Assembly: GCA_030673825.1 (NCBI GenBank) | Contig: JAUTCS010000098.1 | Span: 1 to 45,094, forward strand | Length of the DNA: 45,094 nucleotides | Direction of reading: 5' to 3' | Source: Verrucomicrobiota bacterium JB024 | GTDB taxonomy: Bacteria > Verrucomicrobiota > Verrucomicrobiia > Opitutales > Cerasicoccaceae | Shown: in pieces, positions 15,990 through 26,784 of the stretch | Layout: every line of letters begins with the position of its first letter | Position numbering within the stretch: position 1 is the first letter of the stretch | Program-made: the position numbers and the translations under genes | Notes under the pieces: model-generated | Databases searched by the model: none | What the model was told of the DNA's origin: nothing | What the model saw: the letters and a program-made list of their open reading frames with translations, nothing else

Positions 15990-17827
15990 GCCGCCCCGCC
16001 CGGAACCTTTCCTCCCCCCAGCCAGTGATGACCATGAATCGCGCGCGCACTTTCCGCACTCCCCTGACCGCCGGGCTGATGGCCCTCGGGGCCGGCCTTC
16101 TGCTGACCTCTTGTGTCAACGTGGACGAGGAGGTCTCCCGCCGCCCGAGCGAGCTGTGGAAAGCCCCCGTCGAGGCGCTCCCCGGCCAGGACGTCGTCGT
16201 CCCCGGTCCGCGCCCCTCCTCCGCCTCCAAGCAGCTCGGTGTCAAGCCGATCGACCTGCCTACGGCGCTGGACATCGCGCTGGAGAACAACCCCGAGACG
16301 CGCTCCTCCTGGTATCAGGCCAAGGCCGCCGCCGCCAGCTACGGCCAGAGCCAGAGCAGCTATTACCCGACCGTCACGCTCAGCGGCAGCGTGGGGCGCG
16401 AGTATTCTCATAACTATCTCGTGCAGGGCTCGACACAGAATGCCACCGTTTACGGCCCCTCGCTGACCATGAACTGGCTGCTGTTCGACTTCGGCAAGCG
16501 CTCGGCCACCGCCGACTCCGCCCGCGAGTCCCTCTACGCGGCTAATTTCGGCTACAACCAGACCTACCAGGATATCGTCCAGCAGGTCGTCGTCGCCTAC
16601 TATAACCTGGGCACGGCCATGGCCTCGCTCCAGGCGACCCAGGCCTCGCTGGAAAACGCGCAGGCCACCTACGAGGCCGCCAAGACCAAGCTCGATACAG
16701 GCCTGGGCAACAAGCAGGACATGCTCCGCTCTCTGGCCGATGTGAAAAGCGTCGAGGCGCAATTGGAGGGCGATTACGCCAACATCGAGCAGGCCCGTGC
16801 CCAGCTGGCTGCCTCCATCGGCGTCAAGGTCGGCGAGTACCTCCAGATCGAGCCGCCGTCCGCGCCGCCGAGCTTCGCCGAGATCGACGAAGGGGTCAGC
16901 GGGCTGGTCGCCCTCGCGCTCCAGCAGCGCCCCGACATCCTCCAGTCCTACGCGCAGACGCGCTCGGCGGAGTACGACCTCCAGGCCGCTCAGGCCGACC
17001 TCTGGCCCGAACTCAGCGCCCAGGCCCAGGGCTCCTACCAGCGGGCCATCGACCGGCCCAACAACCCGATGGAGTATGCGCAGGCTGCCCTCGTGCTGGA
17101 GTGGGATATCTTCCAGGGCTTTAACAAGAAGTACACCATCGAGCAGGCCCGCTCGACCCTGCGCTCCCAGCAGCAGGACCTGATCAACCAGAAGCTCCAG
17201 GTCGTCTCGAACGTGTGGACCTACTACTTCGCCTTCCGCTCGGCCATCAAGCAGGTGGAAGCGCGCAAGGAGGCCGTGACCGCCCAGCAGCAGGCCTACG
17301 ACGCGATTTCCATCGGCTACGAGACAGGCATCAACAGCCTGCTCGACCTGCTCACCGCGCAGCAGGACCTCGACATCGCCCGCCAGGCGCTCGTCGATGC
17401 CGAGTCCACCCTGGCCAATTCCGTGGCCAACCTCGCCAATGCCATTGGCTCGCTCCCGCAGCCCGCTCAGGGCATCGAGCAGCGCTTTGCCCAGCAGCCG
17501 GTTTCCGAAGAGCAACAGGAAGAACAGGCCGTGGACGGTCTCTTCCGCGACAGCGACCCGGACCCCAAGCCGCTCGCCCCGCAGTGGATGCAGGAGGACG
17601 AGGATGACAAGGACGCGGAGAACAACTCCGCCGCAGCCTCAGCCACGACCAAGCTTGAGCCCCACGATACCCAGGGTAACGAGCGAGCTCAGTGGCATGA
17701 TGATGGCCGCGATCAGGGGGTTCATCAGGCCGGTCAGACAGACCAGGACAGCCAGCAGATTGTAGAGGATCGCGAAGGCGAAAACGCGGCGGACGGCCAG
17801 TTGCCGCCGTCGGCCGATGTCGAATAG
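15986..17827 (+). CDS. Outer-membrane efflux channel lipoprotein (TolC/NodT type) with a long acidic tail
   Basis: Third component of the RND system. Seen: signal with lipobox LLTSC near residue 42 (the ATG at 16031, MTMNRARTF, is an alternative start), then two OEP repeats rich in Ala/Gln coiled-coil helices, for example PTALDIALENNPETR and VALALQQRPDILQSYAQTRSAEYDL. The channel fold ends near residue 490 (ANAIGSLP). A further 120 residues are acidic and Gln/Asp-rich. The last 62 codons (17639-17824) are antisense to the 3' end of ccoI. Such a tail is not part of the TolC fold; a lost stop codon is possible. Confidence 0.9.
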   Translation: MSRPARNLSSPQPVMTMNRARTFRTPLTAGLMALGAGLLLTSCVNVDEEVSRRPSELWKAPVEALPGQDVVVPGPRPSSASKQLGVKPIDLPTALDIALENNPETRSSWYQAKAAAASYGQSQSSYYPTVTLSGSVGREYSHNYLVQGSTQNATVYGPSLTMNWLLFDFGKRSATADSARESLYAANFGYNQTYQDIVQQVVVAYYNLGTAMASLQATQASLENAQATYEAAKTKLDTGLGNKQDMLRSLADVKSVEAQLEGDYANIEQARAQLAASIGVKVGEYLQIEPPSAPPSFAEIDEGVSGLVALALQQRPDILQSYAQTRSAEYDLQAAQADLWPELSAQAQGSYQRAIDRPNNPMEYAQAALVLEWDIFQGFNKKYTIEQARSTLRSQQQDLINQKLQVVSNVWTYYFAFRSAIKQVEARKEAVTAQQQAYDAISIGYETGINSLLDLLTAQQDLDIARQALVDAESTLANSVANLANAIGSLPQPAQGIEQRFAQQPVSEEQQEEQAVDGLFRDSDPDPKPLAPQWMQEDEDDKDAENNSAAASATTKLEPHDTQGNERAQWHDDGRDQGVHQAGQTDQDSQQIVEDREGENAADGQLPPSADVE

Positions 17828-20017
17828 CCGCACGAGCCCGCGCAGGCTGCGCCCCACGAGGTAAAAGTCCGCCTTCTGCTCCAGCAGGCCCTTGTCCACC
17901 ACGGGCGTGCCCCGGCACAGCGCCGCATCGAAGGCCAGCGAATCGTTGGCTCCGTCCCCGAGCATGAGCGCGCTGCCCGGCGCGTTTTGCTCGACCCAGT
18001 CGGCCTTCTGTTGCGGGGTGAGCCCGCCCAGCCCGTCGTCGGCGGGCAGCCCGAGCTTGGCCATGAGCGCGGCGACCTTGGCCGGGCGGTCCCCGCTGAG
18101 GACGTGGAGTTGAAACCCATGACGCACGAGCGCGGCGATCTCCTCGGCGGCGTCCGGGCGGGCCTCCTCCTCGAAGGCGAAAGCCGCCAGCACCGCGCCG
18201 TCGCGCCGCAGTTCACAGTCGAAGGCGTTCCCGGCGGCGTCGGGGGCCGCCTCGCCCGGGTGAACGGCTTCGCCGCTCCAGCCGGGGCGCCCGAGCGACC
18301 AGCGGGTGTCGCCCTCCAGCCAGACCATGCCGTAGCCGACATGTTCGACCACGTCGTCCACCGTGCCGGGCGCGGAGGCGATACCGAGGTGTTCGCGCAG
18401 GGCGCGGCTGACCGGGTGCAGGCTGCGTTCGATCAGGTGGGCCAGCGCGGCGCGGGCCGTGGCGTCAAGCGCGGCGAGGGCCTCGGGATTGCGCAGGCGG
18501 GGGGACTCCAGGGTGAGCGTCCCGGTTTTGTCAAAAAGGATGTGCCGCACGCGCCCGAGCCGGGTCCACAGTGTTTCCTCACGGACGAAGACGCCCGCCC
18601 GCCGCAGCCGAGCCACCGCCAGCTCTCCGGCCAGCGGGTAGGCGACGCCCAGCGCGCACGGGCAGGAGACGACCAGCACGGAGATGAACACCTGGAGCGC
18701 GGCCAGTACGCCCGCCCCGGCCAGCGCCCAGCCCGCTCCGCCGAGCACGGCCAGCGCGAGCACGGCGATGAGGTACACCTTGAGGATGCGTTCCAGGGTG
18801 GCGTTGCGCCCGGATGTCTGGGTGAGGGTGAGCAGGCGACGCAGGAGCGAGTCGTTCCAGGTTTCCTCCGCTTGTAGTGAAATTTCCGATACGCCCGAGT
18901 AAAGCGCCCCGGCGGGTACGAGCTGACCGGGCTTGAGCGTGCGGGGTTCGGACTCGCCGTTGATCCACTCCAGCGAAAAGGTCGCCTCGCCCCCCTCCAG
19001 CCGGGCGCAGACCGGGACGAGCCCCCCGCTGGCGGCGAAGAATCGCTGCCCGGCCTTTAGCCGTTCCAGGCGCTCGGTGGCGCGTTCGCCGCCGCCGGTA
19101 TCGACGGTCACGGTTTCGGGCCGGTGGTCGGCGCTCAGGAGGCGGTTGCGGTTTTTTTCCAGCGCGTACTCCTGCGTCCAGCGTCCCAGCAGCATGAGAA
19201 AGATAAAGACCGCCACGAAGTCGAAATAGACGAGGTTTTCCGCCCCGGCCAGCCACCCGGCGAGCGAACCCACGTAGGCCACGGTGACGCCGAGCGCGAT
19301 GGGCAGGTCGATGTGGAGCACGCCCCGGCGCAGCGCGGCCACCGCCCGCGTGATGAAGTACGTGCCCCCCGTCGCCAGGCACAGGGTGGCAAAAAGCACG
19401 GTGAGCAGGTCCAGCCATCGCGCCAGCGGGAAGTCGTCCTCCATGCCAAGGTACCGCGGGAGGGTGAACATCATGGCGTTGAGCGCGAAGGCCCCGCACA
19501 GCCCGAGCCGGGAGGTGAGCCGGTGGCTTTCCTGTCCGCGCCGGGCGGTTGGCGGTCCGGCCAGATACCCGAACTGCTGAAGCTCGCGGGCGAAGCCCAC
19601 CGCGTCGAACTCGCCCCGCCTCCACGACAGGAGCATCTGCCCGCGCTGGGCGTTGACCTCGATCTCCCGCGCCCCGCGCTGGCGGTCGAAAAGCTTGTCG
19701 ATCAGCCACACGCACCCGATGCACGAGATGCCCTGAAGGTCGAGTACGAGGCTCGGGGCCTCGGGGTTGGTCTCCTCGGCCTCGGCCACCAGCGGCGTCA
19801 GCCAGGCGTAGTCGCGCGGCTGGAAAGGCACACCCTTGACCGGGTCAGAGGCCCCGCGCCGCAGTTGGTAAAACTGGTCCAGCCCCTGCCCCTCGATCAG
19901 CCCGTGCACGAACTCGCAGCCCTTGCAGCAGTACTGTTCGTCAGCCCGGTGCGGGCGGAAGGGCGTGCCGCAGTGGGCGCATTCGCGGGTCGGAGAGGCT
20001 GGGGGCGTGTCGGTCAC
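17639..20017 (-). CDS. ccoI: Copper-translocating P-type ATPase CcoI/FixI, for cbb3 oxidase assembly
   Basis: P1B ATPase thought to supply copper for the CcoN active site. In 792 residues: an N-terminal zinc-ribbon-like region (CAHCG at 13-17, CCKGC at 29-33), an HMA domain with GISCIGC, eight TM helices, SCPCALG in TM6 (about 450), DKTGT with the phosphorylated Asp (about 493), SLHP as the HP motif, and GDGANDS (about 686). The actuator loop reads WINGESEP where most relatives have TGES, so Thr is replaced by Asn while the catalytic Glu stays. Last gene of the cbb3 locus. Its final two TM helices overlap the tail of the convergent efflux gene. Confidence 0.93.
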   Translation of the reverse strand: MTDTPPASPTRECAHCGTPFRPHRADEQYCCKGCEFVHGLIEGQGLDQFYQLRRGASDPVKGVPFQPRDYAWLTPLVAEAEETNPEAPSLVLDLQGISCIGCVWLIDKLFDRQRGAREIEVNAQRGQMLLSWRRGEFDAVGFARELQQFGYLAGPPTARRGQESHRLTSRLGLCGAFALNAMMFTLPRYLGMEDDFPLARWLDLLTVLFATLCLATGGTYFITRAVAALRRGVLHIDLPIALGVTVAYVGSLAGWLAGAENLVYFDFVAVFIFLMLLGRWTQEYALEKNRNRLLSADHRPETVTVDTGGGERATERLERLKAGQRFFAASGGLVPVCARLEGGEATFSLEWINGESEPRTLKPGQLVPAGALYSGVSEISLQAEETWNDSLLRRLLTLTQTSGRNATLERILKVYLIAVLALAVLGGAGWALAGAGVLAALQVFISVLVVSCPCALGVAYPLAGELAVARLRRAGVFVREETLWTRLGRVRHILFDKTGTLTLESPRLRNPEALAALDATARAALAHLIERSLHPVSRALREHLGIASAPGTVDDVVEHVGYGMVWLEGDTRWSLGRPGWSGEAVHPGEAAPDAAGNAFDCELRRDGAVLAAFAFEEEARPDAAEEIAALVRHGFQLHVLSGDRPAKVAALMAKLGLPADDGLGGLTPQQKADWVEQNAPGSALMLGDGANDSLAFDAALCRGTPVVDKGLLEQKADFYLVGRSLRGLVRLFDIGRRRQLAVRRVFAFAILYNLLAVLVCLTGLMNPLIAAIIMPLSSLVTLGIVGLKLGRG

Positions 20018-20138
20018 GGTGAGAGCGTGTTTTGTAAAAAGGTCGTCTCGTCACCATACGAAACAACCTCATCACTTAAAGCGCAGACGCCGGAAATGGA
20101 AAGGTTGTTCCGCGTTCCTTTCTGCCGTTGCCGGGGTA

Positions 20139-20212
20139 GCGGCCTGTCTGGCCGCGTAGGGGCGTAGCCCCTCGGTGATGCGAAGCATCACAGGTGCAGG
20201 ACTTCGTCCTGC
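20139..20212. repeat. Array of four small hairpins abutting the TauE/SafE-like gene stop
   Basis: GCGGCC-tgtct-GGCCGC (20139-20155), AGGGGC-gta-GCCCCT (20158-20172), GTGATGC-gaa-GCATCAC (20175-20191) and GCAGGAC-ttc-GTCCTGC (20196-20212). All stems are perfect, three have 3-nt loops, and the last ends at the base next to the stop codon at 20213. It lies in the transcribed spacer between the TauE/SafE-like gene and ccoI, so it could stabilise or attenuate that mRNA. Confidence 0.75.
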
Positions 20213-20902
20213 CTAGTGGCAGATCATGCCGTTCATGCCGTCGGCGCTGGCGAGCATGCGCCAGCTGATGAGGGCGGCGGCGGCCAGGGCGATCCCGCAC
20301 TGGGTCCAGCGCAGGCCGGAGGCGGGGAGGCGTTTGCCGAGCCAGAAGTACCCGCTCTGCCCGGCCCACAGCAGCGGGACCGTTCCCAGCGCGAACCCGA
20401 ACCCGAGCTGCGCGCCCATCGCCGCCGACCCGCTGAACAGGCACAGCGTGAGGATCAGGTACAGCGGCCCGCACGGGATAAACGGCGTAAACATCCCCAG
20501 CCCGACGCCCACGAGCGGGCGCGGCCATTGGCGGAGCTTGGCGGTGACGCGGGCGTAGGTGCGGTGCCAGATTCTGGGCTTGGGGATGTAGCGGTCGAGC
20601 CGGAAGGCCAGGGTGAGCAGCAGCGCCACCATCACCCACGGAAAGATGCGCGGCACCTGCGCCGAAAAAACGTGCAGCACGGAGGAACCAACCAGCCCGG
20701 CCACCGCCCCGAACAGCGCGTAGGCCACGACGCGGGCGGCATGGTACCCCGCGATGGCGGGGGTGAGTCCGCTCCCGGCCTTGCCCTTGCCCATCGGCAA
20801 CACGGCGCAGCCGATCGGCCCGCACATGCCCAGGCAGTGCGGACTGGTCAGCAGCCCGGCGACAAAGGCCGTAGCCACTCCGTCGATGACGTAGATGTTC
20901 AT
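20213..20902 (-). CDS. TauE/SafE-like membrane protein linked to cbb3 oxidase maturation
   Basis: Polytopic membrane protein, 229 residues, with about six TM helices. The N-terminal motif SPHCLGMCGPI and a later FIPCGPLYLIL identify the UreH/DsbD-like TauE/SafE branch that is regularly found next to ccoI and ccoG in cbb3 loci. The paired Cys in the first motif and the Cys in the second are candidates for metal or thiol exchange (inference). The ATG at 20902 (MNIYVIDG) gives the usual N terminus; a TTG at 20941 would add 13 residues. The C terminus contains a Met-rich end (MLASADGMNGMICH) that could bind copper. Role in copper delivery is inferred from position. Confidence 0.85.
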   Translation of the reverse strand: MNIYVIDGVATAFVAGLLTSPHCLGMCGPIGCAVLPMGKGKAGSGLTPAIAGYHAARVVAYALFGAVAGLVGSSVLHVFSAQVPRIFPWVMVALLLTLAFRLDRYIPKPRIWHRTYARVTAKLRQWPRPLVGVGLGMFTPFIPCGPLYLILTLCLFSGSAAMGAQLGFGFALGTVPLLWAGQSGYFWLGKRLPASGLRWTQCGIALAAAALISWRMLASADGMNGMICH

Positions 20903-21063
20903 TCGTGGGGGAATCGAAAAGGGAAGACGTAGCTTAGGCAACTAGCGGCGCACAAGCAACCCTTCGGCGACGATTTCGGCGGACCCGGTTAAGCGATTGA
21001 TTCTTTTACCGGGAAGATCGGAAAGTTGGGAGAGAAAGGCCGGCGCACGTCCTTCCTGTTAAA

Positions 21064-21086
21064 TCCCTTTTCTTCGTCAAAAGGCT
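21064..21086 (-). terminator. Weak hairpin after the 72-aa membrane protein gene
   Basis: CCTTTT (21066-21071) and AAAAGG (21079-21084) with loop CTTCGTC, just after the stop at 21088 when read on the minus strand. It is short and AT-rich, so read-through into the TauE/SafE-like gene is likely. Confidence 0.3.
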
Positions 21087-21087
21087 T

Positions 21088-21306
21088 TTACTCGGTGGCC
21101 GGTTCGGGAGGGTCGGAGGCGTAGCTGTCCACCTGCTCCTGGCCTTCGTGCTCCAGCTCGATAGCGCCGGGTTTGTTTTTGAGTGCGAGCATGATGATGG
21201 TGCTCCACGCGCCAATCAGGATGAAAAAGGCCAGCACGACCCAGAACCACAACGACTGCAGAAGCGAGCGGCGGCGGGCGGTGGTGGGGTCGAGAGGCTG
21301 GCTCAT
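21088..21306 (-). CDS. Small single-pass membrane protein in the cbb3 locus
   Basis: 72 residues: a short basic N terminus (PTTARRRS), one strong TM helix (about 18-40, LWFWVVLAFFILIGAWST), then an acidic soluble tail ending DPPEPATE. I do not recognise a named family. Position between ccoG and the TauE/SafE-like gene is where ccoH/fixH usually lies, and both are single-pass, but FixH proteins are about twice as long, so this could be a reduced CcoH-like assembly factor or a lineage-specific subunit. The start ATG at 21306 is clear. Confidence 0.65.
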   Translation of the reverse strand: MSQPLDPTTARRRSLLQSLWFWVVLAFFILIGAWSTIIMLALKNKPGAIELEHEGQEQVDSYASDPPEPATE

Positions 21307-21387
21307 GGTTTTCAGTTAAACGAAAGAGCGGCTGGCTGGCAACGGGACTTTTATATCCCATAGAGTAAAATTACAAAATGTGTCTTT

Positions 21388-21474
21388 CCCGCGAAGTCAC
21401 GCGAAGGCACGCGAAGGCACGCAAAGTTTATAAAAAATCGATTATCTTCGTGTCCCTTCGCGTGACTTCGCGGG
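21388..21474. repeat. Inverted pair of GCGAAG(N)CAC word repeats
   Basis: Left arm 21388-21407 (CCCGCGAAGTCACGCGAAGG), continued by two more 10-bp units to 21426. The right arm 21455-21474 is its exact reverse complement, 20 of 20. It lies between ccoG and the small membrane gene, inside the cbb3 transcription unit. In RNA it would form a long hairpin. Confidence 0.85.
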
Positions 21475-21510
21475 CAATGTATCGATCAACTTTATTGAAA
21501 GTGGTGTTGC

Positions 21511-22935
21511 TTACGGAGCGGGCGCTTCCGCCGCCGGGGTGGCGGAGATGTACTTGGGGTCCGGCCCGAGGAAGTGCACCTCGCGCGTCAGCTCGAAGGA
21601 GCCGGGCTCGCCCAGCACCTTGAGCGTCACGTTGGCCTCGCCGGTGTAGTTGGCGCGGGGCTGGCGCAGCACGAGCGGGCGCTGCTCCTCGGCCATGGGG
21701 GCGAGCGTGAGCGGCTCGTCGAACCCGGCCAGCTCCATGCCGGGGGCCTCCGAGGCGATGGACAGGGTGTAGGTCACCGGCTCGTTGCGCTTGTTGATCA
21801 GGCGCACCATGAACTGGTTGCGTACGCCCTCGTGGTCAACCACGTAGGGCGCGCCGGTCATGCGCACGAGGCTCATGCTGCCGGGCTTGAGGCGGCTGGC
21901 GGCCACGGTCATGACGCCCGCGCCGAGCAGCAGCAGTGCCAGGTAGGCGAAGAGCCGGGGCCGGATGATGCGCCGGGCCTTGCCGGCGAGTCCGTTGAGC
22001 GAGTCGTAGCGGACGAGCCCACGCGGGCGGCCGAGCTTGTCCATCACGGTGTTGCACGCGTCGATGCAGTTGGCGCAGCCGATGCATTCGATTTGAAGGC
22101 CCTGGCGGATGTCGATCCCGGTGGGGCACACCTGCACGCAGCGGTTGCACGCGATACAGTCGCCCACGCCTTCGCGCTTGGGCGGGCCGCGGGGCTCGCC
22201 GCGCTTGTCGTCATAGCCGATGACGAGCGTGTCGTCGTCGATGAGCGCAGACTGGAGCCGCCCATAGGGGCAGATAAAGATGCACAGTTGCTCGCGGAAC
22301 CACGTGAAGTTGAAAAACAGGATCACGGTCGAGAACACGATGAACAGAAAACTGTCCCAGTGCTCCAGCGGCCCGTCGAGGATATAGCCCCACAACTGCG
22401 GGACCGAAACGAAGTAGGCCAGGAACACATTGGTAATGACCAGCGAGAGGATGGCGAAGACGAAGAGCTTGCCGCCGCGGCGGATGAGTTTTTCCGGTTC
22501 GGCCCAGGAGACCTTGTCGAGCTTACGCTGCTTAAGGGCGTCCCCCTCGAAGAGCCGTTCGACGCGCCGGTAAACGTGCTCCATGAACACCGTCTGCGGG
22601 CAGGCCCACCCGCACCACAGCCGCCCGAACAGCGCCGTGACCAAAAACAGCGTGAAGCCCAGCCCGGTGATGAAAAAGAACGCCATCCACATGTCCTGTG
22701 CGGCCAGCGTGTAGCCGAACAGGTGAAAGCGCCGGTTGGCGATGTCGAAGAAGATCGCCGGGTAGCCGTTGATCGGGATCCACGGCATCAGGATATAGAA
22801 CAGAATCAGGAGCGCCCCGCTGATGCGGCGCCAGAGGCTAAATTTGCCCGACACGTCCGCCGGGCGCAGAAAGTTGCGCGAGCCATCGATGTTGATGCTC
22901 GTGACGGATTCACGGATGGGTGCTGCTTTGGCCAC
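21511..22935 (-). CDS. ccoG: Cytochrome c oxidase accessory protein CcoG (FixG/RdxA)
   Basis: Membrane-bound polyferredoxin-like protein implicated in copper reduction during cbb3 assembly. In 474 residues: several TM helices in the first half, CGWACPQTVFMEHVYR as the first conserved cysteine motif, then two ferredoxin motifs CIACNRCVQVCPTGIDIR and CIGCANCIDACN near the middle, one more TM (ALLLLGAGVMTVAA), and a C-terminal periplasmic Ig-like FixG domain ending at residue 474. All expected cysteines are present. It follows ccoP after a 160-bp spacer that holds an inverted word repeat. Confidence 0.95.
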   Translation of the reverse strand: MAKAAPIRESVTSINIDGSRNFLRPADVSGKFSLWRRISGALLILFYILMPWIPINGYPAIFFDIANRRFHLFGYTLAAQDMWMAFFFITGLGFTLFLVTALFGRLWCGWACPQTVFMEHVYRRVERLFEGDALKQRKLDKVSWAEPEKLIRRGGKLFVFAILSLVITNVFLAYFVSVPQLWGYILDGPLEHWDSFLFIVFSTVILFFNFTWFREQLCIFICPYGRLQSALIDDDTLVIGYDDKRGEPRGPPKREGVGDCIACNRCVQVCPTGIDIRQGLQIECIGCANCIDACNTVMDKLGRPRGLVRYDSLNGLAGKARRIIRPRLFAYLALLLLGAGVMTVAASRLKPGSMSLVRMTGAPYVVDHEGVRNQFMVRLINKRNEPVTYTLSIASEAPGMELAGFDEPLTLAPMAEEQRPLVLRQPRANYTGEANVTLKVLGEPGSFELTREVHFLGPDPKYISATPAAEAPAP

Positions 22936-22949
22936 AGTTCTTATATTTT

Positions 22950-23083
22950 ACCGCAAAGGCGCAAAGGCGCAAAGATTTCAGGGTAAAAGTTTGTCACGAA
23001 AAAATGGATACGTGCCCGCCGCGTGTGGGACAGGTTCGGGGCTTTCCCCTTTCTCAACCTTTGTGTCTTTGTGCCTTTGCGGT
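22950..23083. repeat. Inverted pair of GCAAAGGC word repeats between ccoP and ccoG
   Basis: Left arm 22950-22974 begins ACCGCAAAGGCGCAAAGG; the right arm 23059-23083 is its reverse complement except for three G/A differences. The tandem unit is GCAAAGGC with a period of 9. It occupies nearly the whole ccoP-ccoG spacer. Confidence 0.8.
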
Positions 23084-23097
23084 TAATTACTATCTGC

Positions 23098-23658
23098 CTA
23101 GTCGGTTTTGACGACGGCTTCGCTTTCCATCTTTTCGCGGTCGCCGTGCTTGGAGAGGATAAAGGCGACGACCTCGGTGATCTTCTGCTGGCCCAGGAGG
23201 TTGCCCCAGCTGGGCATGCCCTTTTCGAGCACACCGTCGGTGATGGTGGCGTAGATGTTGGCGGGCAGGTGGCCGTGCTTCCACTGGTTGTCCACGAGGT
23301 TCTCACCGATGTCGCCGGTAAGGTCGGTCTTGTGGCAAGCGGCGCAGTTGGCCATAAAGGTGGCCTCACCGGAGGCGACGATCTCGGGGTTGGCCTCCAT
23401 CTTCCAGAACAGGTCGTTGTCGGTCACGTCGATGGAGTTGGCCAGCTTGATGCGCTCGATGCGGTTCATGGCCGCCTCGATGCGCTCGCCGTCGGTCTCG
23501 GCCACGTTGCTCTGGAAGAGGTAGAACCAGAACGCCACGGAAAACACGATGGCGCCGTAGAGCGTGAACAGCCACCAGTTGGGCAGCTTCTGGTCGTACT
23601 CCTGGATGCCGTCGTAGACGTGATCGCGCAGGGTGATGTCAGGTTTCTTTTGAGCCAT
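23098..23658 (-). CDS. ccoP: cbb3 oxidase subunit III (CcoP), short mono-heme form
   Basis: Membrane-anchored cytochrome c feeding electrons to the oxidase. N-terminal signature EYDQKLPNWWLFTLYGAIVF gives the anchor helix (about 26-46); then one cytochrome c domain with CAACH near residue 104 and a distal Met in GMPSWG. Only one CxxCH is present in 186 residues, whereas classical CcoP has two haem domains in about 300, so this is the short type. Its start overlaps the end of ccoQ by 20 bp, supporting coupled translation. No sign of truncation: the C-terminal helix FILSKHGD is complete. Confidence 0.93.
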   Translation of the reverse strand: MAQKKPDITLRDHVYDGIQEYDQKLPNWWLFTLYGAIVFSVAFWFYLFQSNVAETDGERIEAAMNRIERIKLANSIDVTDNDLFWKMEANPEIVASGEATFMANCAACHKTDLTGDIGENLVDNQWKHGHLPANIYATITDGVLEKGMPSWGNLLGQQKITEVVAFILSKHGDREKMESEAVVKTD

Positions 23659-23830
23659 CGTCGGGGGAAGAAATTTCGTTTTCCAAGGGAAGGTTGGCCA
23701 TGTGGTCGCGCTTCTTTTTCTTCATCAGGATCGCCCAGACGACGATCGCGACGAAGACGCTGAAGGTCAGCACGAAGCCGATGATCGGCACGATCGTGGT
23801 CCAGTCTTCGTAGGTGATGCGGTGAAACAT
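23639..23830 (-). CDS. ccoQ: cbb3 oxidase subunit CcoQ-like
   Basis: 63 residues with one TM helix (about 13-36, VPIIGFVLTFSVFVAIVVW) followed by a basic KKKKRDH and an acidic tail. CcoQ is a small single-helix subunit that stabilises the CcoNOP complex; its sequence is poorly conserved, so the call rests on size, topology and position between ccoNO and ccoP. The C-terminal 20 bp overlap ccoP. Confidence 0.75.
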   Translation of the reverse strand: MFHRITYEDWTTIVPIIGFVLTFSVFVAIVVWAILMKKKKRDHMANLPLENEISSPDDGSKET

Positions 23831-23841
23831 GGCGGGGGGGA

Positions 23842-23884
23842 GTGCTTGGTGCTTAGTGCTTGGTGCTTAGTGCTTGGTGCTTGG
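23842..23884. repeat. Tandem 7-bp repeat GTGCTT(G/A), six copies
   Basis: Units alternate GTGCTTG and GTGCTTA with no spacer, in the 77-bp gap between ccoNO and ccoQ. A related GTTCTTG/GTGCTTG tract lies at the oppA-oppB junction (34456-34488). No inverted mate was seen here. Confidence 0.85.
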
Positions 23885-23907
23885 TCGCACGGATTGGTTG
23901 CGGTTGA

Positions 23908-26466
<2,559 letters not shown>

Positions 26467-26498
26467 GGTTTTGGGTGAAACTGGAATAGATCGGGTGT

Positions 26499-26711
26499 TC
26501 AGGCCTGGGGGCGTCCGTCGCGCGGGTCCGCGGGTTCGGAAGCTTCTCGGTCTCGAGGATTGGCCGGGCGGGACTTCTCCTCCTCAAACGGGATCAGCGC
26601 GTCGCGTTCGGGCGAGGCGAAGCGATTACGGATCCGGTCGCGATAAAATAAAATTATAAAGATCGCAGCCAGGATCAGGCTGAGTAGCAGGGTGAGGAAA
26701 AGCACCTCCAT
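26499..26711 (-). CDS. ccoS: cbb3 oxidase maturation protein CcoS
   Basis: 70 residues: N-terminal TM helix (about 3-22, VLFLTLLLSLILAAIFII), a conserved short segment after it, then a charged tail (ASPERDALIPFEEE) and a Pro/Arg/Asp-rich end. CcoS is needed to fit the cofactors of the oxidase core. The gene is first in the locus, whereas in many proteobacteria it is last, after ccoI. The ATG at 26711 is preceded by GGAGGTGC-free, AT-rich DNA with a palindrome 10 bp away. Confidence 0.85.
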   Translation of the reverse strand: MEVLFLTLLLSLILAAIFIILFYRDRIRNRFASPERDALIPFEEEKSRPANPRDREASEPADPRDGRPQA

Positions 26712-26720
26712 GATTAAAAA

Positions 26721-26732
26721 TGCTAATTAGCA
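26721..26732. promoter_or_regulatory. 12-bp perfect palindrome next to the ccoS start
   Basis: TGCTAATTAGCA, 9 bp upstream of the ccoS ATG on the minus strand. A regulator binding here would block translation initiation or transcription close to the start. Identity of the regulator unknown. Confidence 0.4.
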
Positions 26733-26784
26733 AAAGTAATGAATAAAATGGAGGCGACAAGGAAAAAGGCTCCGATTTTTTAAT

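Noticed and set aside
15806-17515. A 569-codon minus-strand frame opposite the efflux channel gene
   Set aside because: Shadow of the TolC-like gene; low-complexity sequence without motifs.
23842-23884. CRISPR-like array
   Set aside because: Units are 7 bp, contiguous, without spacers; no cas genes in the window.
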